Below, in pieces: positions 37,972 to 47,251 of a stretch of DNA of 64,000 nt. Location of the stretch: the NCBI GenBank assembly GCA_965247065.1, contig CBDFGN010000006.1:1922001-1986000 (forward strand). Direction: 5' to 3'. Below the pieces are notes generated by a model, which made no database searches, was not told where the DNA came from, and worked only from the letters and a program-made list of their open reading frames with translations. Position 1 is the stretch's first letter, and each line of letters opens with the position of its first letter. The position numbers were made by a program, and so were the translations under genes. Source of the stretch: CBDFGN01 sp965247065. Lineage in GTDB: Bacteria; Bacteroidota; Bacteroidia; Cytophagales; Cyclobacteriaceae.

Positions 37972-39588
37972 GTGATCGTGACTAGAATCTTCATCTTTCT
38001 TACAATACTGATCCTTTCGGTTCAGGACCTTTTTGGTCAAGAACAAACCTGGTCAGGGGATATTGCCTGCATCATATACAACAACTGCGTTACCTGTCAT
38101 CACGAAAACGGCATTGCCCCTTTTTCCTTAATGACTTATGAAGATGCTTCACAAAGAGCAGCCTTGATCGCTCATGTGGTCGAGGAACGGATCATGCCCC
38201 CCTGGCCACCTGACCCGGATCACAATAGATTTCTTAACCAGCGAGTGCTCAGTGAGGAGGAAAAGGAGGCCATCAGCTCTTGGGCCGAATTGGGTGCACC
38301 CTCAGGAGATCTTGCATTGGCTCCCTCTCCACCGGTTTTAGAATCGGAAGAAGTAATTGAAGATCCTGATCTGGTAGTTCAACTTCCTGAATACACTTCA
38401 CAGGCATCAAGTAGACTAGCAAATGTAGACGACGATTTTCGATGTTTTGTGATCCCATCCGAGATCTATGAGGACCTTTTTATTACAGAAGTAGAATTCG
38501 TTCCGGGAAACGACAAAATTGTGCATCACGCAGGGATTTTCCTGGACGATTCGGGTCAACCGAGATTATTGGACGAAAATGACCCGGCTCCCGGATATTC
38601 TTGTTTTGGAGGCATTGGGAGTACCAATTTTAGAATGGTCGGTGGTTGGGCACCCGGTATGCCCCCCTTGCAGTTTCCAGAGGGCATGGGTATGTCCCTT
38701 CCGGCAAACTCCGATATAGTCGTTCAACTGCACTATCCCGTGGGAAGTCAGGGTGAAGTGGACCAGTCAAAAGTTAATTTTAAACTGTCGGACCGATCCG
38801 ACCTCCGGGAAATCACCATCAGCTCTGCTTTGAATGATGTTGAAGGTCTTCCAGAACCCTTGTTTATTCCGGCCAATACCATGCAAAGTTTTGAAGTCGA
38901 AATTCGCATGAATGAGAATGTCACAATACTTGGTGTTGCTCCTCACATGCATCTGGTCGGTCGATCTATCCGGGCCTATGCAATCCATGGCGATATCTAC
39001 GATACAATCAGCCTGGTCAATGTACCGGATTGGAATTTCGATTGGCAGGGATTTTACGATTACAAAAAACCATTGATAATTCCAGCTCGTGCGATGCTCC
39101 ATGCTGAAGCAACCTATGACAATACGGTCAGCAATCCCCGAAACCCCAGCTTCCCCCCAAAAGACATATTTGCCGGACAGGAAAGCACTGACGAGATGAT
39201 GATCGTTTCCCTGCTATGGGTGAGCTATTCTCCGGGCGATGAAGACCTGGTCTTTTCTGACACTCCTCCCCAGGGAAGTCCCGATTGTGAGCGAGCCGTG
39301 GTGTCGGTGGAAGAATCGGATTTCGAACCGATGCAAATCAGTATTTTTCCAAACCCGGTTCAGCAAGCCAGCCATATTCTGGTCCGATTATCCGGAGCTG
39401 ATCACAGCGGGAAATTGAATTATGTGATTTCCGATCTAACCGGGAAAAGTATCCTTGATGGACGTTTGGCTAAAACCAAAACTCAATATTTGGATTTGCC
39501 CGAAACGATGAATAGCGGGGTATACCTCATTAGTATCTACAGTGAAAATGCCAGCCGCATTTATTTGGAAAGGATTGTTGTTGATTGA
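37972..39588 (+). CDS. Copper type II monooxygenase-like protein with CxxCH motif and T9SS domain
   Basis: A 538-residue secreted protein. GTG at 37972 (or 37978) gives a leader ending DLFGQ. An N-terminal cytochrome-like part has CVTCHH (about 38-43) and MPPWPPDP. It is followed by a copper type II ascorbate-dependent monooxygenase-like core with candidate copper ligands in KIVHHAGIF, VVQLHYP and APHMHLVGR. The last 80 residues (SIFPNPV, GVYLISIYS) are a type A T9SS sorting domain, so it is exported through the outer membrane and probably surface-attached. It follows a truncated FG-GAP copy, and a short relic of this gene lies at 52002-52072. The substrate is unknown. Confidence 0.85.
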   Translation: MIVTRIFIFLTILILSVQDLFGQEQTWSGDIACIIYNNCVTCHHENGIAPFSLMTYEDASQRAALIAHVVEERIMPPWPPDPDHNRFLNQRVLSEEEKEAISSWAELGAPSGDLALAPSPPVLESEEVIEDPDLVVQLPEYTSQASSRLANVDDDFRCFVIPSEIYEDLFITEVEFVPGNDKIVHHAGIFLDDSGQPRLLDENDPAPGYSCFGGIGSTNFRMVGGWAPGMPPLQFPEGMGMSLPANSDIVVQLHYPVGSQGEVDQSKVNFKLSDRSDLREITISSALNDVEGLPEPLFIPANTMQSFEVEIRMNENVTILGVAPHMHLVGRSIRAYAIHGDIYDTISLVNVPDWNFDWQGFYDYKKPLIIPARAMLHAEATYDNTVSNPRNPSFPPKDIFAGQESTDEMMIVSLLWVSYSPGDEDLVFSDTPPQGSPDCERAVVSVEESDFEPMQISIFPNPVQQASHILVRLSGADHSGKLNYVISDLTGKSILDGRLAKTKTQYLDLPETMNSGVYLISIYSENASRIYLERIVVD

Positions 39589-39677
39589 TCCAAGACTGGC
39601 AAATTCAAAATCCAAATCCCAAACCCAAAACTGTCGGGGCTCTGAGGGCGCGACTTCAGAGGTGGTTTAGTCCTTGG

Positions 39678-39707
39678 CCCTGAAGTTATATCTTATATAC
39701 TTCAGGG
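39678..39707. repeat. CCCTGAAGT hairpin repeat
   Basis: Palindromic copy of the CCCTGAAGT...ACTTCAGGG family, about 90 bases after the stop of the copper monooxygenase-like gene and just before a CCACCCCCTGCACCCCC palindrome unit. It could act as a transcript end but lacks a T-run. Confidence 0.75.
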
Positions 39708-39785
39708 TGGAGTTTGGAATTTAGTGCTTAACCACCCCCTGCACCCCCGCCAGCGGGGGACATCTGCTTGGTGAGCGGCAGTGTT

Positions 39786-40283
39786 CTATTCCGGATCAGA
39801 AGATCTTGGAAGAATTGCCTGTTTATACTTTGAATAGGGACGCTTTCGAGTTCTTGTCCCCCGCTGGCGGGGGTTAGGGGGTGGAATTCCCGATTGGTTA
39901 ATCCACTCGGAAATGACCTCGTAGACCCCATTTATGTCAGTCAGCACCTCATCGTCGCTGAATCTTAAGACCGTGAAACCGACCCGTTCAAGTTCCCTTT
40001 GCTTTATCCGATCCTGCTCAATGACCTCCGGGTAGGTGTGAGTAATGCCATCAACTTCGACAATTAGCATCAGCTCTTTGCACATAAAGTCGGCGATGAA
40101 ATCCAAAACAGGCCTTTGCCTTCTGAACTGGAAACCCCTCATTTGCCGAACCCTGAGTACGTACTTCCAGATGCAGGCCTCTGCTTTGGTGCTATTATGT
40201 CTTAGATCATTGGCAAAACTCCGGAGCTCTTTATTGTAGCAATGGAGGTTTGATTTGGAAGCCCTCACATCTGTTAGTTGCAT
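39786..40283 (-). CDS. DUF559 endonuclease-like protein, intact copy
   Basis: A DUF559 (Vsr-like PD-(D/E)XK fold) protein: LRHNSTKAEACIWKYVL, FQFRRQRPVLDFIADF (Asp) and LIVEVDGITHT (Glu and Asp) are the family blocks. ATG at 40283 is preferred. A GTG start at 40304 would lie inside the GGGGGTGG repeat word. The C-terminal 35 residues are translated from an inverted CCCCCGCCAGCGGGGG palindrome (PPPNPRQRGTRT), so the gene end is built from the repeat. The gene lies between two opposed copies of the repeat and has a broken sister copy at 37103. Role unknown; DNA cleavage is likely from the fold. Confidence 0.82.
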   Translation of the reverse strand: MQLTDVRASKSNLHCYNKELRSFANDLRHNSTKAEACIWKYVLRVRQMRGFQFRRQRPVLDFIADFMCKELMLIVEVDGITHTYPEVIEQDRIKQRELERVGFTVLRFSDDEVLTDINGVYEVISEWINQSGIPPPNPRQRGTRTRKRPYSKYKQAILPRSSDPE

Positions 40284-40355
40284 GAGGGACAGATTTGTTA
40301 CCACCCCCTATAGCTGGTGCTTTGTAGATGTTTGGTCCCGAATTCTCGGGATTGG

Positions 40356-40385
40356 CCCTGAAGTTGTATTTTATATACTTCAGGG
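40356..40385. repeat. CCCTGAAGT hairpin repeat in FG-GAP gene leader
   Basis: Hairpin copy at the same relative place as 37635-37662. The following 180 bases up to the FG-GAP start contain the leader shared with the truncated copy plus about 107 extra bases (roughly 40450-40556). No gene is seen between 40305 and 40571. Confidence 0.75.
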
Positions 40386-40571
40386 TTCATAAAACCGAAT
40401 TTACTTTTATTCAGTAGTTTTTATTAGCTTCCAAACCAACAAAGTTGTGGTCGATCTAAAATGAGTCAAGGCTGGCATTTCTTACAAAATTCCTTTGGAG
40501 GAATGCTTCCAAAGCTGACTAAGGTCCTCAAGATGATTTAATTAAAGAAAAGTAACCACCAGTTCCTTCAA

Positions 40572-42053
40572 ATGAAACGACTCTTCCTTTTGCTCCTTCT
40601 GTGTGCTGCTGTAGTGTACGGATGGTATTACCTGAGTACTTATACAAACAATTGGACCACTACTTTCGGTAATACCGGAACTAATTCATCCCCCAGGGCC
40701 GTAGACCTAAACTTAGACGGAATCCTGGATATTGTTTTGGGCGCTGGTGGAGAGGAATACGACACAACGGACTTTGCCGTAATCGCCTTAAACGGGAAAA
40801 ACGGAGATATGCTTTGGTCCGTTCCTGGACATAACCAGATGGTTGGATCAGCAATTTTCAAGGACATAAATAATGACTTGGTACCTGAGGTTTTTATCGG
40901 TGGTAGAACTGCGCAATTCTACTGCATCGATGGACGTTCCGGCAAAATTCTGTGGAAATACCTAGATGATGATTATGTATCACCGAATTCTATAACCGAT
41001 ACGCTCCTTCTAAATTTTTTTAATCCCCAATTTATTCCTGACCAAAACGGAGACGGAGAAGAAGACCTTTTGACAGCATTCGGGGGATTTGTTTACGCCC
41101 AGAAGGATGATCACAATCGCCCTTCCGGACAACTTTTGGTATTGGATGCCCTGACCGGAAGAGTTATCAACCAAGCCTACGCTCCCGATGGGAAGGAGAT
41201 CTACATGTCTCCGGTTATCTATGACTTCAAAAATGGAAAAGGACTATCAATTATTTTCGGTACGGGAGGAGAAACCATTAGTGGAAATCTATATCTGGTA
41301 ACTCTGGATGAATTTATGCATTCGGGAATGGAAAAGGTTGTACGAATTGACTCGGGTGGGGACAAGGGATTCATCGCCCCACCGGTAATAATTGATATCA
41401 CCAATGATGGAGTCGGGGACATTGTGGTGACTTCCCAAAATGGTAAAATGAGGGCCTATGATGGCAGCAGTTTTTCCAGGATTTGGTCTGCCACTATTCA
41501 TCCCGGCGCGGAGGTGCAGTGTATGCCCGTTCCAGTATTCTTTAACGATGATAAAATCCCGGATTTCTTTAGCACTTTTAATGTTGGGAGTTGGCCATTT
41601 ATTGCCATTGCATGGCATGCAATATTATCCGGGGTAAATGGCTCTGAATTATTTAGAGATACGTTGGGTAAACTTCAGATCACCTCCCCGGTTTTAATGG
41701 ATTTTGATGGGGATTCCAATTTTGATATTCTCAGTCAGGTTAATATACATCTGTTGACCCCGTCGTTTGCCGATAGCTTTCAAACCCAGCTTATAGTTTA
41801 CGACGCAAAGACAGGGACTACAACACCTATTGATTCTGTGGTACACGGAACAAATCTGGGATCCACTCCTCTGGTAACTGACCTGGATAAGGATGGGAAA
41901 GTGGATGTTATATACACCTATATGACCGATCATGTTAACTTCTTTAGCTACAAACACCTAGTCATCAAACGCTTGGAATTAGATATTAAATTCACCGAAA
42001 ATCCTTGGGGGGGGTATATGGGCACAGACCACACTAGTGTTTTTCGTGAATGA
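40572..42053 (+). CDS. FG-GAP/VCBS-type beta-propeller protein, membrane-anchored
   Basis: A 493-residue exported protein with an N-terminal hydrophobic anchor (LFLLLLLCAAVVYGWYYL) and then repeated blades with calcium-type Asp motifs: DLNLDGILDIVLG, DINNDLVPEVFIGG, DQNGDGEEDLLTA, DITNDGVGDIVVT, DFDGDSNFDIL and DLDKDGKVDVIYT. Some blades also resemble PQQ-type WD-like strands (GKILWKYLDD). Such proteins usually bind ligands or other surface proteins. IS982 copy 2 is inserted 30 bases after the stop. A DUF559 gene lies upstream on the other strand, as for the truncated copy. Confidence 0.85.
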   Translation: MKRLFLLLLLCAAVVYGWYYLSTYTNNWTTTFGNTGTNSSPRAVDLNLDGILDIVLGAGGEEYDTTDFAVIALNGKNGDMLWSVPGHNQMVGSAIFKDINNDLVPEVFIGGRTAQFYCIDGRSGKILWKYLDDDYVSPNSITDTLLLNFFNPQFIPDQNGDGEEDLLTAFGGFVYAQKDDHNRPSGQLLVLDALTGRVINQAYAPDGKEIYMSPVIYDFKNGKGLSIIFGTGGETISGNLYLVTLDEFMHSGMEKVVRIDSGGDKGFIAPPVIIDITNDGVGDIVVTSQNGKMRAYDGSSFSRIWSATIHPGAEVQCMPVPVFFNDDKIPDFFSTFNVGSWPFIAIAWHAILSGVNGSELFRDTLGKLQITSPVLMDFDGDSNFDILSQVNIHLLTPSFADSFQTQLIVYDAKTGTTTPIDSVVHGTNLGSTPLVTDLDKDGKVDVIYTYMTDHVNFFSYKHLVIKRLELDIKFTENPWGGYMGTDHTSVFRE

Positions 42054-42088
42054 TATATCTTATGTACTAGGATGGAGTTTGGTATTTA

Positions 42089-43119
42089 ACGTGAGTTCGA
42101 CAATAAGGAATGATTAAAGAGCGAGAAAGAGTTGACCGGTGTCCTGGTAGTTCAATTTGATTGAGGGCTTTTTTTCGCAAAAGTTGTAAGCGATTAAAGC
42201 CGAGAAAAGGTTGGTAAGGAAATTAGTTGGGCTCCTGTGCCTGGAGTGTTCAATCTGGAAGATGTTTTTAAGTTGATCAATGATAGTCTCACAAATAGCC
42301 CTTTTACGGAGCATTATAGCATCCATGATGGGGGTTAAGGATGAGGACTTCATATTGCGTTTGAGTTTGGTTATCAGATGGACTCCGCGGAAGAACAGAT
42401 TTTTAAAAAGTTCCTTACTGATGTAGCCTTTATCACCAAAGAGCTTTCCGAATAATTTCTTAATAAACCGTTCAATTTTAAGAGGCTTTCTGTCATCCAC
42501 ATTGCCCGGTGTGAGCATAAAATCGATGATTTCACCCGTATCAGCAGTGATAAGATGGAGCTTAAACCCGTAGAACCATCCGATGGAACAATGGCCTCTT
42601 TTAGCTAACCCTTCAAATACTTTATGGTTATGGATCCGTCTGTTATGACAGACCCTTAACGGAGTGCTGTCTATAAAACTTATACCTGTACACTGTCCAG
42701 TCCCTTGTGTTTTCAGATAAATAGCCATTGGCAGAAGACTTCCACTACAAAGTTCTACCATTCGGTTATAGCTTACCACATCAGGAAAGAAGGAGCGCAA
42801 GTGGCCACAAACGTATGTGTTGTAAAAGGTCTTGAAATTTCGATATCCTGAGATCTGGAACAAGACCTGTATAGTCATTACTTCGGATAAAGAAAGCTTA
42901 CCAGGTTTGTTGCGCTTTTTACTTCCCAGCAATCTTTTTTCCAATTTTGGGACAAAATCCAGACAAAAATCGTCAATGGAACAAAAAATTTCAGTAATTT
43001 TAGTAGCAGTTAACATAGGCAGAAATATTAGTTATTTTGTTGATTGTCAATGACTTAATATACTAATTTTCTGCCTTTTTTCTATCAATAAACTACTCTA
43101 TTTTATATCGAACTCACGT
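42089..43119 (-). mobile_element. IS982-family insertion sequence, copy 2
   Basis: A 1031-base element with the same ends (ACGTGAGTTCGAYA) and one transposase as copy 1. It is flanked by the 6-base direct repeat TATTTA (42083-42088 and 43120-43125). The target resembles that of copy 1 (TATTTTA). The insertion split one of the local repeat stretches rather than a gene. Confidence 0.95.
42114..43016 (-). CDS. IS982-family transposase
   Basis: 300 residues, identical in sequence to the transposase of copy 1, with all DDE blocks present (FIDSTPLRVCHNRR, LTPGNVDDRK, AICETIIDQLKN). The only base difference seen between the two elements lies four bases upstream of the start codon. Confidence 0.95.
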   Translation of the reverse strand: MLTATKITEIFCSIDDFCLDFVPKLEKRLLGSKKRNKPGKLSLSEVMTIQVLFQISGYRNFKTFYNTYVCGHLRSFFPDVVSYNRMVELCSGSLLPMAIYLKTQGTGQCTGISFIDSTPLRVCHNRRIHNHKVFEGLAKRGHCSIGWFYGFKLHLITADTGEIIDFMLTPGNVDDRKPLKIERFIKKLFGKLFGDKGYISKELFKNLFFRGVHLITKLKRNMKSSSLTPIMDAIMLRKRAICETIIDQLKNIFQIEHSRHRSPTNFLTNLFSALIAYNFCEKKPSIKLNYQDTGQLFLAL

Positions 43120-43125
43120 TATTTA

Positions 43126-44215
43126 GTGCTCACCCACCCCCTACACCCCCGCGTCGCCATCGCGAAGCCGCTTTGGGCGCCTACGCTAAAGCCGGCTTCG
43201 GCGACAGCGTGCGGAGCAAGGCCAGCGGGGGACATCTGCTTGGTGACGGGCACTGAGTTCTGTTCCGAATAGGAATGCTGGTACAAATTGTGGGAAAATC
43301 CCAAACCCACCCCTAAATCCCCTCCAAGGAGGGGACTTTTTTGATAGCGGCTTTAGCCACTTGTTGGCACATGGTGCACCCTCTTTGGATTCAATATCTC
43401 GCTCCGAATTTCCCGAACCTCCCCTCTCTACTCGTAGAGAGGGGCCGGGGGAGAGTTCCGAAGAGAGATCATCCACCCCCTTGTTTTAGGCTCTGAATTT
43501 GGTGCTTCTGATTTGAGATTTGAATACCTCACCACCCCCTACACCCCCGCCAGCGGGGGACATCCGCTTGGTTACGGGCACTCGTGTTCTACTCCGAATA
43601 GGAAATCCGGAACAGATTGTGGAAGAAATCCTAAAACCCCGACGAAAAAACTCAAGCTCCAAACCTTAAACCCAAAACCCTAGGACCCATCTTGAGGGCG
43701 AGTTGGGATTTGGTTTGGTCCCTGGATTTTGGTGCTTTGTATTTGCTTGGAATTTTGAGTTTTGGTTTTTGGCATTATTCAGACCACCCCCTGCACCCCC
43801 GCCAGCGGGGGACATCGGCTCGGTGACGGGCACTCGAGTTCTGTTCCGAATAGGAAATCCGGAACAGATTGTGGAAGAAATCCTAAAACCCCGACGAAAA
43901 AACTCAAGCTCCAAACCTTAAACCCAAAACCCTAGGACCCATCTTGAGGGCGAGTTGGGATTTGGTTTGGTCCTTGGATTTTGGAGCTTTGTATTTGCTT
44001 GGAATTTTGAGTTTTAGTTTTTGGCATTATTCAGACCACCCTCTACACCCCCGCTAGCGGGGGACATCTGCTTGGTGATTGGCACCAGGGTTCTGTTCTG
44101 GCAGGAAATCTGGAACATATCAGGGTATTAATCCCGCCTTAAACTTGAAAGAGCCTGCGCCCGGACTAAGTGGGACAAAGTCTCCGGGTTTTGGCACCTT
44201 GCAGCCAATGGATAT
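43126..44215. repeat. Repeat stretch with 252-base units and several palindromes
   Basis: Units starting ACCACCCCCTACACCCCC lie at 43531, 43783 and 44035 (period 252), each with the CCCCCGCCAGCGGGGG core, a CGGAACAGATTGTGGAAG block and CAAAC/TTTGG-rich spacers. Before them are the interrupted palindrome at 43146-43227, a TCCCCTCCAAGGAGGGGA hairpin followed by a T-run (about 43318-43341) and a CTCTCTACTCGTAGAGAG hairpin (about 43425-43445). No gene is supported. Confidence 0.85.
43153..43222. repeat. 70-base palindromic insert inside a CCCCCGC palindrome
   Basis: The usual CCCCCGC|CAGCGGGGG is split at the bar by 70 bases. The insert has its own inverted arms, GTCGCC-(5)-GAAGCCG and CGGCTTC-GGCGAC, around a GC-rich centre. 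It looks like one small palindromic element inserted in another. Confidence 0.75.
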
Positions 44216-44539
44216 CTAAGAGGTCACCTCAATAGGTCCTTTGGGTAAATCGTTTTTCAGAAGGCTGTGAATTGCCGGGACAAGGGTCTTCAACGTTAAA
44301 TATGAGTTGTCCTCAGCATTAAGCACCAGCACGGTTACTGGATATTTATCAAAGTTCTGCTGATACTGCAGGTTCCGGTCAAAGGTAAGCAGGACCTCAA
44401 ACCCTTCTTTGAGCATTAGTTCGAGAAGCTCACCGTTAGTTTTGCTGTTCCAACCTTTATCACTCACGGTGTGAACATCGTGTTGCAGAAAATCGTTTGT
44501 CAGGCGTTTGGGGAGGTTTTCGTCAATCAATAGTTTCAT
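44216..44539 (-). CDS. DUF5615 PIN-like toxin of a toxin-antitoxin pair
   Basis: A 107-residue Mut7-C/PIN-like protein from ATG 44539 (MKLLIDENLPKRL). The acidic residues of the fold are in LLIDENLP and LLTFDRNLQ, with TVSDKGW between. Partners of this type are thought to be RNases. The start overlaps the 3' end of the DUF433 gene by 17 bases, the usual arrangement for a DUF433/DUF5615 pair. It sits between repeat stretches, typical of a mobile small module. Confidence 0.85.
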   Translation of the reverse strand: MKLLIDENLPKRLTNDFLQHDVHTVSDKGWNSKTNGELLELMLKEGFEVLLTFDRNLQYQQNFDKYPVTVLVLNAEDNSYLTLKTLVPAIHSLLKNDLPKGPIEVTS

Positions 44540-44771
44540 AAAGCTTACCCAGATCGGCAGAGTTGACGATTTTGTTGGCAATCTCAAGAACTCCTATAGC
44601 CTGTTCTCTGGTAACACTAGGGAAATCCAGTAAAAACTCATCAATAGAAATTCCTTTTTCAAGATGCCAAAAAAGGGTCTGCACCGGAACTCTTGTGCCC
44701 GTAAAAACGGGTTGTCCGTTCTGAATCTCTTTATCTACCCTTATGAAACTTCCTATTTCGCCCACACGCAA
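44523..44771 (-). CDS. DUF433 antitoxin
   Basis: An 82-residue DUF433 protein with the family pattern GQPVFTGTRVPVQTLFWHLEKGISIDEFLLDFPSVTREQ split over residues 19-56, which includes a helix-turn-helix-like segment. It is encoded upstream of and overlapping the DUF5615 gene, and is expected to neutralise the partner and control the pair's promoter. The region upstream (from 44772) is repeat DNA. Confidence 0.85.
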   Translation of the reverse strand: MRVGEIGSFIRVDKEIQNGQPVFTGTRVPVQTLFWHLEKGISIDEFLLDFPSVTREQAIGVLEIANKIVNSADLGKLYETID

Positions 44772-45465
44772 TATTACGAATTTAAGGTCAAATTAATGTC
44801 CCTGAACCGGTTTCTCGGTGACCGGCATCCGGGTTCCGTTCCGGATACGGAGATCCGGAACAGATTGTGGAAGAAATCCCAACCCCCCCCGAAAAACCTG
44901 AAGGTCCAAATCTCAAACTCAAAACCAGGTGGAAATTCAAAGCACAAAATTCAAAATAAATCCGAAGCTCCAAATGTTAAACCCAAAACCCTTGGACTTA
45001 TCTTGAGGGCAGGTTGAGTGCTGGTTTTGGTCCTTGGATTTTGGTGCTTCGGATTTGCCTGGAATTTTAGCCCTGAAGTTATATTTCATATACTTCAGGG
45101 TGGTTTTTGGCATTTTAGTACCTCACCACCCCCTAACCCCCGCCAGCGGGGGACATTTCTCTACACATCCGCGCACCAGGGAGCGACTTGAGGCGGTTTG
45201 TTCATTTGGATTTGGTGCTTGGTAATTGCCTGGGATTTGGTGCTTCTGATTTGGGATTTGAATACCTCACCACCCCCTAACCCCCGCCAGCGGGGGAAAT
45301 CTGCTTGATTACCCGCACCAGTGTATGAAAGGCCCCAAATTCCCCCCTTCCAAGGGTAGGTGTCCGAAGGACGGAGGGGTCAAAAAAAACAAGGAACAGG
45401 CGCCCGCCCATTCCTTGCTTTATGTATACTATTTACAGCGAACGGCTCCGTCCACCGTCTACCAT
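44772..45465. repeat. Repeat stretch with CCCCCGC palindromes and a CCCTGAAGT hairpin
   Basis: Contains a partial 252-type unit (CGGAACAGATTGTGGAAG near 44851), a CAAATC/CAAAC-rich tract, the hairpin at 45071-45100, two CCCCCGCCAGCGGGGG units (about 45139 and 45284), and a GGTAGACGGTGGACGG word (minus strand) at 45448-45467 against the SusD stop. No gene is supported. Confidence 0.8.
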
Positions 45466-47208
45466 CTAGTACCCCGGATTCTGCACAATAACTCCCTGCG
45501 TCACAATGATCTCGGAATCCGGTATGGGAGAATACTCGTCCCTGCCTTTGGTAAAAAAGGCATCTTGCATATAGGTCCTTCTTTTGTCTTCCGTCCTGTA
45601 GTAGGCGCTCAGCCAATCTCCGGCGATTCCCCAACGCATAAGGTCGAAATAGCGGCCCGGGTGCCCCTCAAAGGATAGTTCCATGCGCCGTTCCCATTGG
45701 AGCCTAAGCATCGCCTTGTCGATTGTGTCAAAATCGGAAGAACTGTACGGCCCAATGACATACTTACCAGACGGAGAACCATCGGCCTTAACCAATTTCG
45801 ACATGCTTGCCGCCGAACCTGCCCGTGCCCGTATCGTATTGATAATGGGCAAAGCTTCCAAGGGCCGGCCTACCTGGATCAGTGCTTCCACCCAGAACAA
45901 CAGGGCATCAGCATAGCGCATCTGATCGGTATTTCGGGATGTAGTGAAATAAGCGGTGTGCATTTGCATGCAAGGATTATCCCGCAATTCGTAGTCCTTG
46001 AAATTGGAATGCCAACCGTAGATACCGGATGCCCGGGCAAAAGTTTCGTCCAGAAGAAGATTGGGGTCGTATTTAAAGGGCATACCCAACACGGCTATGG
46101 CATGAGAAAACCGGGGATCCATGTTGTTGGCCTCGACATCCGCACTGGTTTGTATCTGAGGATCGTCATCGAAAGTATCAAACAACGGGAGGCCGTTGGC
46201 ATCGGTCTTATGGGCATTAGTGATGTTTTGCGAAGGGATAGTGACCCAACAACATCCATATGGACCCATGGGAGTATTTAGCGAGCCCGACCAATTAGTC
46301 CGGCCCGAGCCGGAACCATCGTTGCGAGACCTCATGATGGCCCAAACCGACTCGATCCCGCTCTCAGTCTCACACCGAAAGTTATCCGAAATGTCAGCGG
46401 CCAGAGCAAACTCACCGGTGGCGTCAACCCCTTGGATAAGGCTTATTGCCTCTTCCAGCTCCGAGGTCGTGATGCTGACGACCTGGTGGGCATCATCCTG
46501 CACGTAGGCTTTGTAGACCAACGTTTTGGCAAGGAAGAGTTGAGCCGCACCCCGGGTTGGCCTGCCCTCATCCGCCTGGGTGGCAGGCAAGCCGGCTATG
46601 GCCGCGCGCCATTCGTTTACGATCCAGGCCCATCCTTCCTGGTCGGTCAGCACCCGGTTGCCGATGTTAACATATTCCTCCTTGGGAATGGTCTCATCGA
46701 GATATACAAGGTGTTTGTAGATCACTTTGAGCTTAAAATAGGTCTGGGCCCGCAGAAAGCGCATCTCGGCAATCCGCTGAGGCCGGGTAGGCAGTTCAGC
46801 GTCGGTCACGTTCGCAAGCCTGCCCAGGGCCTCGTTTATCCTGGAGACGGCAACATAAATCCACTTCCAATTCAGTTCATTTTCATTCCAACTCTCGCCT
46901 TTCTGAAAGTTCCTCATTTCCATGGGACTTGAAAAACCGTAATAAGCAATTCCCCCGCCGGTGTGAGCGTCACCACCCGCTATGGTTCCATAACTGTACA
47001 TGTCCTGGAAGGGGTAGAAGAAGAAATCGTTTCCCTGGGCAGCATAAGCTGCAATCACGACTTTTTCCACATTCTCCGGCGAATTCAGGTCACTGCTGTT
47101 CACCACTCCCTTGGGCGTGAATTCCAGGAATTCATCACCACAGCCAAAGGGTATAAAGCTTATCAATGCTGCTATTGCAATTGATGTTATAAATTTTAGA
47201 TATTTCAT
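45466..47208 (-). CDS. SusD/RagB family glycan-binding lipoprotein
   Basis: A 580-residue outer-surface lipoprotein (leader FIPFGC, lipid Cys at 23) that works with a SusC-type transporter to capture oligosaccharides. SusD features are DEFLEFTPKG near the N-terminus, RFLRAQTYFKLKVIYKHLVYLDE (a TPR-like helix region, split across residues 150-172) and the C-terminal block LRLQWERRMELSFEGHPGRYFDLMRWG. It ends ...VIVQNPGY at TAG. It is encoded 43 bases after the SusC gene on the same strand. The ligand is not readable; fructan is possible given the GH32 genes. Confidence 0.93.
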   Translation of the reverse strand: MKYLKFITSIAIAALISFIPFGCGDEFLEFTPKGVVNSSDLNSPENVEKVVIAAYAAQGNDFFFYPFQDMYSYGTIAGGDAHTGGGIAYYGFSSPMEMRNFQKGESWNENELNWKWIYVAVSRINEALGRLANVTDAELPTRPQRIAEMRFLRAQTYFKLKVIYKHLVYLDETIPKEEYVNIGNRVLTDQEGWAWIVNEWRAAIAGLPATQADEGRPTRGAAQLFLAKTLVYKAYVQDDAHQVVSITTSELEEAISLIQGVDATGEFALAADISDNFRCETESGIESVWAIMRSRNDGSGSGRTNWSGSLNTPMGPYGCCWVTIPSQNITNAHKTDANGLPLFDTFDDDPQIQTSADVEANNMDPRFSHAIAVLGMPFKYDPNLLLDETFARASGIYGWHSNFKDYELRDNPCMQMHTAYFTTSRNTDQMRYADALLFWVEALIQVGRPLEALPIINTIRARAGSAASMSKLVKADGSPSGKYVIGPYSSSDFDTIDKAMLRLQWERRMELSFEGHPGRYFDLMRWGIAGDWLSAYYRTEDKRRTYMQDAFFTKGRDEYSPIPDSEIIVTQGVIVQNPGY

Positions 47209-47251
47209 TTTCTTTATTGTTTAAGTTTTCTCTACCGTCAACCGGCTACCT

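Noticed and set aside
43666..43921. Overlapping frames of 72-82 codons on both strands
   Set aside because: They lie entirely in 252-base repeat units, and the products are translations of palindromes and CAAAC-rich filler.
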